From JBHIET01 sp046760785 (GTDB lineage Bacteria; Chloroflexota; Anaerolineae; B4-G1), in NCBI GenBank assembly GCA_046760785.1, contig JBHIET010000011.1, positions 1 through 62,100 on the forward strand: a DNA stretch of 62,100 bases, given 5' to 3'. Numbering within the stretch: position 1 is the first letter of the stretch; each line of letters opens with the position of its first letter. This document shows positions 33,357 through 42,509 of this stretch, piece by piece. The translations under genes and the position numbers were made by a program. Under the pieces are notes generated by a model. That model did not search any database. It was not told the DNA's origin and saw only the letters and a list, made by a program, of their open reading frames with translations.

Positions 33357-34379
33357 TTATTGAAGCCAGAACCCCTCTGGAAACGGATCCTCGCTATCCA
33401 GCACAAACTGGTGAAACCCCGTGATATACGCGCTCCCTGTGACCTTGGGGATTACAGCGGGGTAGACTTTTGAACCGCTGCCAACCCGCGTCTCGCCCAC
33501 CACCTGGCCCGTGAAACGTGTCCCAATGATGCTCTCTGTCACAAATAGTTCGCCTGGGCTTAGTTGACCCCGCGCATATCGCAGCGCAACTTCCGCACAG
33601 GCGCCAGTGCCACACGGAGACCGGTCCACCATATAGTCGCCCAAGATCACCACGTTCCGACTGTCTGCCCCATCACTGCCTGGCTCCACGTAAAACCGCA
33701 AGTCGATGATCTTGTCAATGTGTGGCAACTCGGGGTGCCGGACTGGGACTTGCTCATTGGCTGCCGCCAGGATGCGCATGCCCAGATCAGCCAGTCGCGC
33801 GGCATTGTCCGGGATAAGCTCGATCTCCAACTGACGGGCATGAACGAGGACGAAGAAGAGCCCTCCAAAGACCACGTCCACGACAACGGCACCCAGCCCC
33901 GGTACCTTGAGGGTGACATCGGAGCGATAGACAAAAGACGGAACATTGATGAAGGAAACCGACAAGACCCGCCGATCCTCGATCTGTGCATGGGCACGAA
34001 CAGGGCCAGAAGGAGTGTCGAGCGTTATGGGGGTCTCTGGCTCGACCATTTCGAACATCCCTGTTTCGAGCAAGGTGGTCACTGTGCCAATAACAGCATG
34101 ACCGCACATGGGCTCGTAGCCCTTGTTGTCCATAAACAGCACGCCGATATCGGCAGTCGGGGAGCACGGTGGCACCAGAATCGCCCCGAACATGTCCTTG
34201 TGACCGCGAGGCTCCAACAGCAGCAAACCCGGCAACCAGGATAGGTGCTCCTCAGCGTAAGCCAGCTTCTCGGCCATTGTCTGTCCAGGGATGGGTGGCA
34301 GGCCGCTCATTACCAAACGGGTGCATTCGCCAGCGGTGTGTGAATCAATTGTCGAGATATATTTTGAGAATCTTACCAT
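33357..34379 (-). CDS. Proline racemase / hydroxyproline epimerase family protein
   Basis: A 340-residue protein with both catalytic cysteines of racemases and epimerases: Cys92 in MCGHAVIG and Cys255 in SPCGTGACAE. It also has the N-terminal TIDSHTAGE motif. Enzymes with two Cys invert the alpha carbon of proline or 4-hydroxyproline; dehydratase relatives usually have Thr in place of the second. In this cluster it suggests that the methylated substrate yields a proline-type amino acid, for example from proline betaine, but that is an inference. A GAAG(T)GAAG site precedes the ATG. Confidence 0.88.
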   Translation of the reverse strand: MVRFSKYISTIDSHTAGECTRLVMSGLPPIPGQTMAEKLAYAEEHLSWLPGLLLLEPRGHKDMFGAILVPPCSPTADIGVLFMDNKGYEPMCGHAVIGTVTTLLETGMFEMVEPETPITLDTPSGPVRAHAQIEDRRVLSVSFINVPSFVYRSDVTLKVPGLGAVVVDVVFGGLFFVLVHARQLEIELIPDNAARLADLGMRILAAANEQVPVRHPELPHIDKIIDLRFYVEPGSDGADSRNVVILGDYMVDRSPCGTGACAEVALRYARGQLSPGELFVTESIIGTRFTGQVVGETRVGSGSKVYPAVIPKVTGSAYITGFHQFVLDSEDPFPEGFWLQ

Positions 34380-34425
34380 AACTTCTTCACTTCCAGGTCA
34401 TCCATAGCTATTTGTCTACCAAACT

Positions 34426-35253
34426 CTATCTCTCCATGGCCTGCCATTGCCACCCATTTCCCTTCGCTGTTACCCATCCAAGCGCCGGGAAAGGCAGGTG
34501 AGAGCCAAAGACCAGCGCATTTTCGTCAGCCGCCCGTTTGAGTAGTTGCCGCCGGGTGGTGACCACCTCGTCAGGCGCCCGAGTTCTATCCCAGGAACAA
34601 AGCAATTCCGGGTAGGCGATGTGGAGCAGATGGTGGACAGCGTCGCCGACGTGGAGCAGCGTTTCGCCTGCCGAGGTGATGCGCAATGCGCTATGGCCGG
34701 CGCTGTGCCCACGCCCAAAAATGGCTTGAAAGCCGGGTAGGAATTCCGTATCGAGCGCGGCCGGTTCGACACGCTCTTTGATGACCGGGACGACGTAGCG
34801 GATGAAATACTCCGGGGCGTTTTCGTTTTCCGCCAGCGCCTTTTCCGCCGACCACAGGTCCCACATATTTTGCCACATCACAATGCGTGCATTGGGATAG
34901 TCTAGTCTGCCTTTTTCGTCTGCCAGGCCACTGACGTGATCGCCGTCGGCATGAGTCAGGTAGATCAGGTCTATGTCACCGGGCGCGATTCCGGCGGCTT
35001 GCAACTGTTCTGGGAGTGCGCCATCACGAATTCCGGCATCAACCAGGATGGTGTGTTCACTAGTTTTAACCAGGAGCACGTTATAGTCTAACGTCACCTG
35101 ATCGCCCCGAATACCTTGTGAGGCAAGAAGCTGGGCTAATTGTTCGGCAGACAGATTGCTTGCCAAGTCGTCATAGCCGTATTCTTGCCGGTAATCGTTG
35201 AACACCAGGCACTCGAAAGCGCCCAAGGTGAAGCGGTTTGGTTTGTCATACAT
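34426..35253 (-). CDS. Metallo-beta-lactamase-fold hydrolase
   Basis: A 275-residue MBL-fold protein with the metal motif THADGDH (His101, Asp103, Asp105, His106), further ligands in GHSAGHS and HVGDAVHH, and a C-terminal His in GSHLPFPALG. No signal peptide is present, so it is cytoplasmic. The family covers lactonases, thioesterases and others; the N-terminal extension (GAFECLVFNDY) resembles the AHL-lactonase-like group. Placed in the methylamine cluster between the racemase and an unknown protein, it may open a lactone or hydrolyse an intermediate. No closer prediction is justified. Confidence 0.85.
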   Translation of the reverse strand: MYDKPNRFTLGAFECLVFNDYRQEYGYDDLASNLSAEQLAQLLASQGIRGDQVTLDYNVLLVKTSEHTILVDAGIRDGALPEQLQAAGIAPGDIDLIYLTHADGDHVSGLADEKGRLDYPNARIVMWQNMWDLWSAEKALAENENAPEYFIRYVVPVIKERVEPAALDTEFLPGFQAIFGRGHSAGHSALRITSAGETLLHVGDAVHHLLHIAYPELLCSWDRTRAPDEVVTTRRQLLKRAADENALVFGSHLPFPALGWVTAKGNGWQWQAMER

Positions 35254-35268
35254 GGGTCTGGAATACCA

Positions 35269-36141
35269 TCAAACCTCAAAGTCCAAATATCGCAAACTCG
35301 TCGCCACATTCCGCGGCGCGACCGCGACATAGCGGCCCATATTTGTCATACTGGCGTCGCCGCCCATGCCGTATTCCGCGTCATAACCCCAAGTCAAGCC
35401 ATCTACGACATCGTCACCCTCGCTGCCCACACCTCCTTTGTTGCCGGCCAGGAACACCACGCGAGTCTGGGGCTGGTTCGGATCTATCCTGTTGTAGGGG
35501 TGCCAGTTCCCCATCAACTTGGTGTTGTGCCGGGCCTGCGCTTTGTCGAGATATGCCGCCAGCGGCTCGACGCCACCGGCGCGGACGATCATATTCGGCT
35601 CATCCCTCAAGACATCAAAAGTCGTATATCCGCTCTCGACTTTCCTTGCCATCTCAAAGTCCAGGATGACGCCATAGCGCCGCGGCAGATCCGCGACGCC
35701 CCGCTTGAACTCGTCAAAGGGGAAAATGGGAATTTCGGCGCCGTCGGGCAACTTGCCCTCCAGCACGTCGTGAGCTTCTCGTTCGGAAATCTTGGCGGCA
35801 TATTGCCCGGTGAGGCCCTCTGGATTCGAACGGGCCAGGTCCGCATAGTAGCTCCTCTCAAAGCGCTCCGGTGACGCAAATATGCCGCCGCCATGGACCA
35901 CCACCACGACACGATTTCCCTGCGGCGTCGTGACCACGCTTTCCTCGGTGTAAGAGGTGAACCAGGTGTTCCATAAGATATTGTCATAAGGTGCGTTCGT
36001 TCTGGCGTGCAGCAACTGCGGCATTGATGCCACGAACCCCTCGTCTCCCGCATATCGCAAGGCCTGTCGCAACGCGTTGGGGAGGTGCGAATCGAAAAAG
36101 ATCGCTGCTTCCATTTTGATGTCTTTTCTGCTGTCATTCAT
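35269..36141 (-). CDS. Conserved-looking protein of unknown function in the MttB cluster
   Basis: A 290-residue cytoplasmic protein without signal peptide or membrane segment. I do not recognise its family. Notable parts are FFDSHLPNALRQALRYAG near the start, a hydrophobic strand VVVVVHGGGIF (about 98-108), DFEMARKVESGYTTFDVL and a Gly-rich end (NKGGVGSEGDDVVDGL). The ATG at 36141 overlaps the stop of the MttB gene upstream (ATGA), which implies translational coupling and a linked function; a later in-frame ATG at 36114 is possible. Confidence 0.72.
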   Translation of the reverse strand: MNDSRKDIKMEAAIFFDSHLPNALRQALRYAGDEGFVASMPQLLHARTNAPYDNILWNTWFTSYTEESVVTTPQGNRVVVVVHGGGIFASPERFERSYYADLARSNPEGLTGQYAAKISEREAHDVLEGKLPDGAEIPIFPFDEFKRGVADLPRRYGVILDFEMARKVESGYTTFDVLRDEPNMIVRAGGVEPLAAYLDKAQARHNTKLMGNWHPYNRIDPNQPQTRVVFLAGNKGGVGSEGDDVVDGLTWGYDAEYGMGGDASMTNMGRYVAVAPRNVATSLRYLDFEV

Positions 36142-37559
36142 TGCGTCATTTCCTCTGCTCGTCTGATGATGTCTTTAATCTGTTCAACAACATCATCCGA
36201 CAATGGCTCAGGTTGATGGGATTCCATCAGTGTACGAGTCCGCGCATTCACCCGCTGTTCAAAGCTCAGTTGTTCTGAGCTACTCCATACCTTTGCGCCA
36301 CCACGGTAAAGCAAATCTGGGTACCACACATCGCGGACATGGTGAAGCGTGTGAGGATGCGTTACAAACTCGCCCCCTGGCCCAACGTCACGGATGACGT
36401 CAAGCGCGAGAGCCTCTTTATTCACGTACACTTCCGGGAGCAAGCGCCGAGTCATGTTGATGATTTCATCTGTTGCTACGATCATGTCTGGCATGACGAC
36501 CGTAGCATTGCCCAGCAGGCCGACGTCGTGAACCAGGTTAGCGCCGGAGAGGGCAGCCATTATGCAGGAAGAGGTCGCCTCCAACACAGCCTGTCCGTCA
36601 AAGACCTGGGAATCAGAAGTGCCGGCCGTGCCAAAGTTTGGCAGCTTGAAATAGTGGGCCATCTCAGCCATAAGCGAATTGCCCAGTTGGAACTCTGGCG
36701 CGCCATAAGAAAAGATCGTCGTTTTCATATCCATTACCGAGGGCATGCCGCCAAAGATAAAGGGGGCCCCTCGCCGTTTGAGCTGATGGACCACCAGCCC
36801 GCTCAGGGACTCGGCGCACATCTGAGCGATGATCGCCGCCTGGCTCAGCGGCGCAGTGCCTCCCATCGCCGCATAGGGCGTATATACCAGAGGAATCTCG
36901 TGCTCAGCACAGTAGAGCAATTTCCTCACAGACTCGTCAGGATGAACTAAAGGAGACATCGGCTCCGAGTAAACGATCAAGAGCGGATGGGCTCGCAATG
37001 CATCCTCGCCCCCCGCAGCACAAGCCGCCAACTCTCGGCAGTCAGCTAACGCTCGGAGTGTTACAGGCATGGCGAGCACCGGCTTGGTTGAGTTTTTCAA
37101 GCATTGGGCCAAAGACACCCGGTCTGCGATCCTGGGAGGCCGATCGGCAACCAAACCGGAAGCAGTCGTGTAGCTGAGGTTGGGCAACGCGTCTATGAGC
37201 ACGGCATTGCGCCGGACATCATCCTCTTGACATGGACGCCGCCGGTAGGTGAAAGGGTCCAGCACATCAGGAGCGTCGGTATGGGCGCCGTAGTAATAAT
37301 TGCGCCCTTCCAACCGCATGGCCAACTCACCATCGCGCATGTAGATCGAGATCCCCTGCGGCGCTGACTGGATTGCCTCCTCGGCCAAGGAGGCGGGGAT
37401 GTAGACCCGATCACCCTCAACACGCGCCCCGGCCCCATACAATAGCGCTTGAGCCTCCGACTCGGTCAGCTTGACGCCTACTCGCTCTAGCAACTCGAAC
37501 GCAGCCTCAGCAAGCGCGCTTTGCTGCTCGTCGGTCAGTAAGCGAAACGTCGGCTTCAT
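36138..37559 (-). CDS. Trimethylamine methyltransferase (MttB) family protein, paralogue 1
   Basis: A 473-residue MttB-superfamily methyltransferase. The frame has no internal TAG, so it is the non-pyrrolysine type known from MtgB-like enzymes that demethylate quaternary amines such as glycine betaine. Family marks are AFELLERVGVKLTESEA, YYYGAHTDAPDVLDP, SQVFDGQAVLEATSS and GPGGEFVTHPHTLHHVRDVWYP. It would transfer a methyl group to the Co(I) corrinoid of the protein at 39098. It is the most divergent of the four paralogues here and is coupled to the unknown gene downstream. Confidence 0.88.
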   Translation of the reverse strand: MKPTFRLLTDEQQSALAEAAFELLERVGVKLTESEAQALLYGAGARVEGDRVYIPASLAEEAIQSAPQGISIYMRDGELAMRLEGRNYYYGAHTDAPDVLDPFTYRRRPCQEDDVRRNAVLIDALPNLSYTTASGLVADRPPRIADRVSLAQCLKNSTKPVLAMPVTLRALADCRELAACAAGGEDALRAHPLLIVYSEPMSPLVHPDESVRKLLYCAEHEIPLVYTPYAAMGGTAPLSQAAIIAQMCAESLSGLVVHQLKRRGAPFIFGGMPSVMDMKTTIFSYGAPEFQLGNSLMAEMAHYFKLPNFGTAGTSDSQVFDGQAVLEATSSCIMAALSGANLVHDVGLLGNATVVMPDMIVATDEIINMTRRLLPEVYVNKEALALDVIRDVGPGGEFVTHPHTLHHVRDVWYPDLLYRGGAKVWSSSEQLSFEQRVNARTRTLMESHQPEPLSDDVVEQIKDIIRRAEEMTQ

Positions 37560-37615
37560 TCCCTCTCCCGACCCGCCAATCCCTTCGTCTTGGAACTGGA
37601 TATCTGATGGGTGAA

Positions 37616-39058
37616 TTATCCTGCCGCCTGGGCCAGGATTTCCTGCACTTTTTGTTTCTTATCCGGTTCCAGGGGCTTGGGCCGGTGCTCTTTGATGATC
37701 TCCTTAACCCGGGCGTTGAGCCGCTGGCCCAGCGTCTCGGCTCCGGCTTTCAACCATTGCACCCGTCTCTTGCGATCCAACAACCCAGGATACCAGAAAT
37801 CACGGAAGCGGCTCAACGTCTGGTCCGTGTCCAAAAAATGACCACCCGGACCAACTTGATCGATCTCATCCAGCATCAGGGTATCGTCACTGACTTCTAT
37901 CCCCTTCATCATGTTGTCTGTCATAGCAATCAGCTCATCTGTCAGAACGATCATTTCAAAGGAGCAGGTCAGGCCGCTTTCCATATAACCCACATCGTGG
38001 ATCAGGTTGCCCCCACTGAGTTTTGCCATCACCACAGACAGCATGGCCTCCAGGGCCGCCTGCTCGTCCATCACCTTGGCATCCGAGCAGCCCGCGTAGC
38101 CCCAAGTGGGCATACCATACCAGCGGCCTAACTCGGCGACCGCGGCCTTGGTAAGCTGAAACTCGGGTGAAGCATAACAGATTTGCGCAGCCTTCATATC
38201 CATGTGATGAAGACCGGCGCCAAAAACAAAGGGGGCGCCAGGCCGTTTCAATTGGTGTACCACGATGCTGCTTAGAATTTCAGCCACTGACATCGCCAGT
38301 CCACTTGCCATCGTGATCGGAGCTGTACCCCCCATCTGAGGGCCAGGAGAGTGGACAATAGGCAGCTCGTATTCAGCCATGAGCAGTAATTTATCCACCG
38401 CAGTTTCTGATTGCTGAAGAGGTGAACTCGGTTCGGAGTAAAGTAAAATATGCTGCTGCTCCCGCAATGCTTCATAGCCGCCCGCGACCGCGGCTGCCAT
38501 ATCGATCGCTCGCTGGCATGATGCCCTGTCGTTGGTCACAAATACGATGGGCTTGATCGTATGTTCGAGCATTAAGGCCATCTGCACATCGTATGTCAGC
38601 TTGGGGTCAACATCAGCAGGAAGTCCAATCGACATCAGAAAATCTATATTGGGTAATGCATCACAAAGACGGTACCCATCAATAATGTCAGCCTGGGTAA
38701 ACTCGCGGTGTTCTCCAGTTTCAGGGTCCAGCAAATTCAAACAATCAGAACCTGTACCAAAACTGGCCTTGCTGCCCTCTAAAAACATAGCCGGCTCTCC
38801 ATCCCGGTCGCACATGATCACACGACCGGGTACGGAGCTAATGGCATCTTCCACCATTCTGGCCGGGAACTTGACCAGGTTGCCATCGGACACGAAAGCG
38901 CCTGCTTGTTTAAGGATATCGACTGCCCCTTCATGGTGAAACCGGACCCCTGTGCGCCTGAGCACTTCTAAAGCAGCCAAGTGAAGATCCCTGATCTGGC
39001 TTTCAGAAAGGACTGAAAACTGGGGTGTTTGGTAAGCAATCGAGTTGACACTTTTCAT
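37616..39058 (-). CDS. MttB family protein, paralogue 2
   Basis: A 480-residue non-pyrrolysine MttB-family methyltransferase, with ALEVLRRTGVRFHHEGA, SFGTGSDCLNLLDPETGEHREF, AKVMDEQAALEAMLS, NLIHDVGYMESGLTCSFEM and GPGGHFLDTDQTLSRFRDFWYPG. A strong AAGGAGG lies before ATG 39058. It is directly downstream of the corrinoid protein gene, the classical partner order, so it is the best candidate for the main methyl-donor enzyme. The methylated substrate remains unknown. Confidence 0.9.
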   Translation of the reverse strand: MKSVNSIAYQTPQFSVLSESQIRDLHLAALEVLRRTGVRFHHEGAVDILKQAGAFVSDGNLVKFPARMVEDAISSVPGRVIMCDRDGEPAMFLEGSKASFGTGSDCLNLLDPETGEHREFTQADIIDGYRLCDALPNIDFLMSIGLPADVDPKLTYDVQMALMLEHTIKPIVFVTNDRASCQRAIDMAAAVAGGYEALREQQHILLYSEPSSPLQQSETAVDKLLLMAEYELPIVHSPGPQMGGTAPITMASGLAMSVAEILSSIVVHQLKRPGAPFVFGAGLHHMDMKAAQICYASPEFQLTKAAVAELGRWYGMPTWGYAGCSDAKVMDEQAALEAMLSVVMAKLSGGNLIHDVGYMESGLTCSFEMIVLTDELIAMTDNMMKGIEVSDDTLMLDEIDQVGPGGHFLDTDQTLSRFRDFWYPGLLDRKRRVQWLKAGAETLGQRLNARVKEIIKEHRPKPLEPDKKQKVQEILAQAAG

Positions 39059-39097
39059 AATTAACCCCTCCTTTCCGGTGCTGTCATTTTTGTTAGT

Positions 39098-39724
39098 TTA
39101 TCCGAGCAGTTCACGGACTTTTTTGACAGCGCTGGAGGCATCGGCAGCAAATCCATCCGCGCCAATTTTCTCAGCATATTCAGCCGTGACTGGGGCGCCG
39201 CCGATGATGATCTTTACCTTATCGCGCATATTTATATCTTCAACTGCTTCAATCACCTGGGCCATGTTGTTCATTGTGGTAGTCAACAATGCAGACATGC
39301 CCACCACACTGGCTCCATTTCTGACAGCCTCGGCAAATTTTGCAGGATCAACATCTGTTCCCAGGTCTATAACCTCGAACCCAGCCCCTTCCAGCATCAT
39401 AGCTACCAGGTTCTTGCCAATATCATGAAGATCACCTTTGACAGTCCCAATAGCAACGGTAGCGGCCGACTGGACACCGGATTCCACGAGATGCGGCTTT
39501 AAGACGTTAAGACCGGCCTGCATGGCGCGCGCCGCGATCAGCATTTCGGGAACGAAGAGATCGTCGGCCTCAAAGCGCCGACCGACCTCATCCATAGCAG
39601 CTATCAGTGCTTTGTTCAAGATTTCTTCAGGTGACACCCCTGAATCAAGAGCAGCTTGTACCCCTGCCTCAACATCTGCATCTTCTCCTTCGATGACATT
39701 CCGGAAGATTGTTTCGAGTTTCAC
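39098..39724 (-). CDS. Methyltransferase cognate corrinoid protein (B12-binding)
   Basis: A 208-residue corrinoid protein. A helical cap (about 1-85, with LFVPEMLIAARAMQAGL) precedes a B12-binding Rossmann domain carrying the DxHxxG motif, with cobalt ligand His100 in GDLHDIGKNL, then GFEVIDLGTDV and GGAPVT. It shuttles the methyl group between MttB-type enzymes and the pterin methyltransferase. GTG at 39724 has AAAGGAG upstream; a TTG five codons earlier is less likely. It is the only corrinoid protein seen in the window, though there are four MttB paralogues. Confidence 0.93.
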   Translation of the reverse strand: MKLETIFRNVIEGEDADVEAGVQAALDSGVSPEEILNKALIAAMDEVGRRFEADDLFVPEMLIAARAMQAGLNVLKPHLVESGVQSAATVAIGTVKGDLHDIGKNLVAMMLEGAGFEVIDLGTDVDPAKFAEAVRNGASVVGMSALLTTTMNNMAQVIEAVEDINMRDKVKIIIGGAPVTAEYAEKIGADGFAADASSAVKKVRELLG

Positions 39725-39784
39725 GATTTCTCCTTTCAAGTACGTTTTAGTTTGGTCGCTTACGGACCGCTTTCCACTAGTGGG

Positions 39785-41230
39785 CTATGTCTGAGCTGTT
39801 ACTACCTTTTCAGTTATTGTCCTGATCCTCCTTTTAACATCGGGTGGCAATATGTGTCGGGGCTCTGCACTCAGAATCTCTTCGATCTTTGCCCGGGCCC
39901 GTTCCCGCATCGACGTCGCGCCGCTCTCAAGCCAATTGTCATAGTTTTGCCGGTCCACCAAGCGCGGCTGCCAACCCTCACGCACGTGGCGCACTGTGTG
40001 CTTGGTCCCCAGAAAATCCCCGCTCAGCGCGTGCTGATGGATCAGATCCAGGGCCAGCGTCTCCTCACTGATCTCCAACCCCTGCATATAGACTTTGAGC
40101 CACGAAATGATCTCGTCACAGATCACGACCAATTCCAGCGAACCGGTCAGCCCCGACTCCATGTAGCCCACGTCGTGAATCAAGTTGCCTCCATTCAGGG
40201 TGGCCGCGAAAAGGCTCAGCGAGGCTTCCATAATCGCCTGCTCGTCCAGTAGTTTCGAGTCGCTCATACCACCCCAGTTGAAGGCCGGCAGGTTGTAATA
40301 ATGACTCATCTCGAGCCCAAAGGCTTTACAGTCCGGGTCGGCGTAAGGGACAACCATTGTCTTCATATCCAGGGTGAACGGCACCGCCGTACAGAGAGCG
40401 ACGGGCGCGCCCTCGCTGACGAGCTGGGCAATGACCAAACCAGCCAAATGACCGGCGTTGGAACACGCCATTCCGCCCGCGAACGTAATCGGGCAGGTGA
40501 GTCCCCGTCCCACCTCTGGCCAGTAAACGCAAGGTAGGTGCCTCTCGGCGACGTACATCAGCTTGCGCAGAGCCTCTTCATTGTGCCTGAATCCACTGGT
40601 GGGATTAAGATACAGGATCGCTGTCGGATTGATTCGTAGTTGCTCCGCATCCCCTACCGCCATCTCGAGCATGTCGATGATTTCCGCCGTGCCTTCCCAT
40701 TCGTAGGTGACGAAGCAGATGGGCTTGTCGCTGTAGGTCAGCATCGCCTCCATCTGCACCACGTCCGCTGCGACCGGCGCATCGCTGGGGAGGAACATGG
40801 ACATGATAAAGTCGATATGCGGCATAGCATCGGCCACGCGGATGCCATCGATTACGTCTTGAAGCACCGCTTTGCGCCTCTCTCCCGTGCGGTGGTCCAG
40901 GATGTTCAGGCAATCGGACCCCGTTCCGTAGGAGGAGATCCTATCCCCCAGTCGCATCGCCGGGTTACCCCGACGATCGTACAACGTGATGCGATTGGGC
41001 GCTGTGCGCAATGCCCACTCTGCCAGGTGTGACGGAATCCGGACCCGGTTCTCGTCCACGGCGCAGCCTGCACCCTTCAGCAGGTCGATGGCCGGTTGAT
41101 AGTACAGCAGCACACCTGTGCGCTCCAGAATCTCGAGACTGGCACAGTGGATGAGGCGGCACTGATCATCGGTCAGCCCGCGATAGAACGGCGCCGTGTA
41201 GGCGCCCACGTTGGTCTGAGGATGATCCAT
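39785..41230 (-). CDS. MttB family protein, paralogue 3
   Basis: A 481-residue non-pyrrolysine MttB-family protein, closely similar along its whole length to paralogue 4 (44604). Shared features include the start (Y/H)PQTNV, YGTGSDCL(N/Y)ILDHRTGERRKAVLQDV, DFIMSMFLPSD, CFVTYEWEGT, LDMKTMV(V/A)PYA and DFLGTKHTVRHVREGWQPRLVDR. It probably transfers methyl groups from a quaternary amine to the corrinoid protein encoded just downstream. It follows the PLP enzyme at 41257 by 26 bases, repeating the PLP-MttB pair seen at 44604-47327. Confidence 0.9.
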   Translation of the reverse strand: MDHPQTNVGAYTAPFYRGLTDDQCRLIHCASLEILERTGVLLYYQPAIDLLKGAGCAVDENRVRIPSHLAEWALRTAPNRITLYDRRGNPAMRLGDRISSYGTGSDCLNILDHRTGERRKAVLQDVIDGIRVADAMPHIDFIMSMFLPSDAPVAADVVQMEAMLTYSDKPICFVTYEWEGTAEIIDMLEMAVGDAEQLRINPTAILYLNPTSGFRHNEEALRKLMYVAERHLPCVYWPEVGRGLTCPITFAGGMACSNAGHLAGLVIAQLVSEGAPVALCTAVPFTLDMKTMVVPYADPDCKAFGLEMSHYYNLPAFNWGGMSDSKLLDEQAIMEASLSLFAATLNGGNLIHDVGYMESGLTGSLELVVICDEIISWLKVYMQGLEISEETLALDLIHQHALSGDFLGTKHTVRHVREGWQPRLVDRQNYDNWLESGATSMRERARAKIEEILSAEPRHILPPDVKRRIRTITEKVVTAQT

Positions 41231-41256
41231 GCGAGAATTCCCTGCGGCGCGGTCCT

Positions 41257-42465
41257 CTACAGCTTGTCCAACGCCTGTTCCAGGTCGGCAATGATGTCTT
41301 CTGGCTCCTCCAGTCCGACCGACAAGCGGATCAGGCCGTCGTAAATACCAGCGGCCTCCCGCTCCTCCGGCGTCATGGGCCAGTGCGTATGCGAAGCCGG
41401 ATGCGTTGCGATGGTGCGGCTGGTGCCAAAAGTGACGGCCATAGGAATCATCTGAAACGACTCCATCACCGTGGTTGCACCATCCGTCCCACCCTCTACC
41501 ACGAAGGACATCATCCCACCGCAGCCGTCAGGCATCTGGCGCTTGGCCAGTTCGTGTTGGGGGTGATCCGGTAGGCCAGGATAGTTGACCCTGAGGACCT
41601 TTGGGTGCTGCGCCAGGTAGGCAGCTACTTGCTCCGCGTTTCTCGAATGGCCGGCCATGCGCATCGGAAGGGTTTCGATGCTCAAGAGTGTCAACCAAGC
41701 ATCGAGGGGCGACATCGTAGACCCGATGTACCCCAGCGTGCGTGCGTGCATCTCTTCGATCAACTCTTCGCTTCCGATAACGGCGCCGCCTACGACGGCG
41801 CCGTTCCCGCAGACAAACTTGGTGAGCGAGAGCAACACGATGTCTGCGCCCAGCTCAAGCGGGCGCAACAGACAGGGAGTCGCGAGCGTGTTGTCAACGA
41901 TCAGTGGCACGTTGTGCGCACGCGTAATTTCTGCCAGACCGGCAATATCGGTCAAGAACATGGTAGGGTTGCTGGGAGTTTCCGCCCACACAAAGCGGGT
42001 CTTGGGTGTGATCTGTCGCTCCCAACCCTCTAGATCGGCGGGGTCTTTTACAAATCGGGGCGTGATGCCCAATCGCTCGGGGGCGAGCTGGAAGAACAGC
42101 TTGTAGGCCTCGCCGTAGATCATATGGCTCGTGACGATTTCATCTCCGACCTTGGCTAGATGGTTGAGCAGAGCAAAGACCCCTTGCATGCCGGAGGCCA
42201 TCGCCAGGGCACGCTCGCCGCCTTCAAGGGCGGCCAATCGTTTTTGCAGAACATCGACGGTGGGATTGTTCATCCGGCCGTAATAGTAGCCCGGTTCCTT
42301 GTGCTGAAGGAGTCTGGCGCCGTGCGCGACGCTTTCAAAGGGGTAGACCGAACTCTCGATGATGGGAGGTACAAATGACCTGAACAGCGTCATATCCAGG
42401 GGAACCGGGCTGTAGCCGGTATGCAGAGCGATTGTTTTCTCTCCCCATTCTTTTTTACTTGTCAT
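41257..42465 (-). CDS. Cys/Met-metabolism PLP enzyme (cystathionine gamma-synthase/methionine gamma-lyase family), copy 1
   Basis: A 402-residue PLP enzyme with YYYGRMNNPTVDVLQKRLAALEGGE, SGMQG, WAETPSNPTMFLTDI, the cofactor region IVDNTLATPCLLRPLELGADIV and Schiff-base Lys in LSLTKFVCGNG. The family cleaves or forms C-S bonds at the gamma carbon of homoserine or homocysteine derivatives. Its partner in the cluster, an MttB paralogue, follows immediately. A sulfur-containing or methionine-like methylated substrate is one reading; homocysteine salvage of methyl groups is another. Specific activity cannot be assigned. Confidence 0.87.
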   Translation of the reverse strand: MTSKKEWGEKTIALHTGYSPVPLDMTLFRSFVPPIIESSVYPFESVAHGARLLQHKEPGYYYGRMNNPTVDVLQKRLAALEGGERALAMASGMQGVFALLNHLAKVGDEIVTSHMIYGEAYKLFFQLAPERLGITPRFVKDPADLEGWERQITPKTRFVWAETPSNPTMFLTDIAGLAEITRAHNVPLIVDNTLATPCLLRPLELGADIVLLSLTKFVCGNGAVVGGAVIGSEELIEEMHARTLGYIGSTMSPLDAWLTLLSIETLPMRMAGHSRNAEQVAAYLAQHPKVLRVNYPGLPDHPQHELAKRQMPDGCGGMMSFVVEGGTDGATTVMESFQMIPMAVTFGTSRTIATHPASHTHWPMTPEEREAAGIYDGLIRLSVGLEEPEDIIADLEQALDKL

Positions 42466-42509
42466 TATGTTTTATTCTCTTTTGGTCAGCGTCGTCGCAC
42501 TTTGGAACG

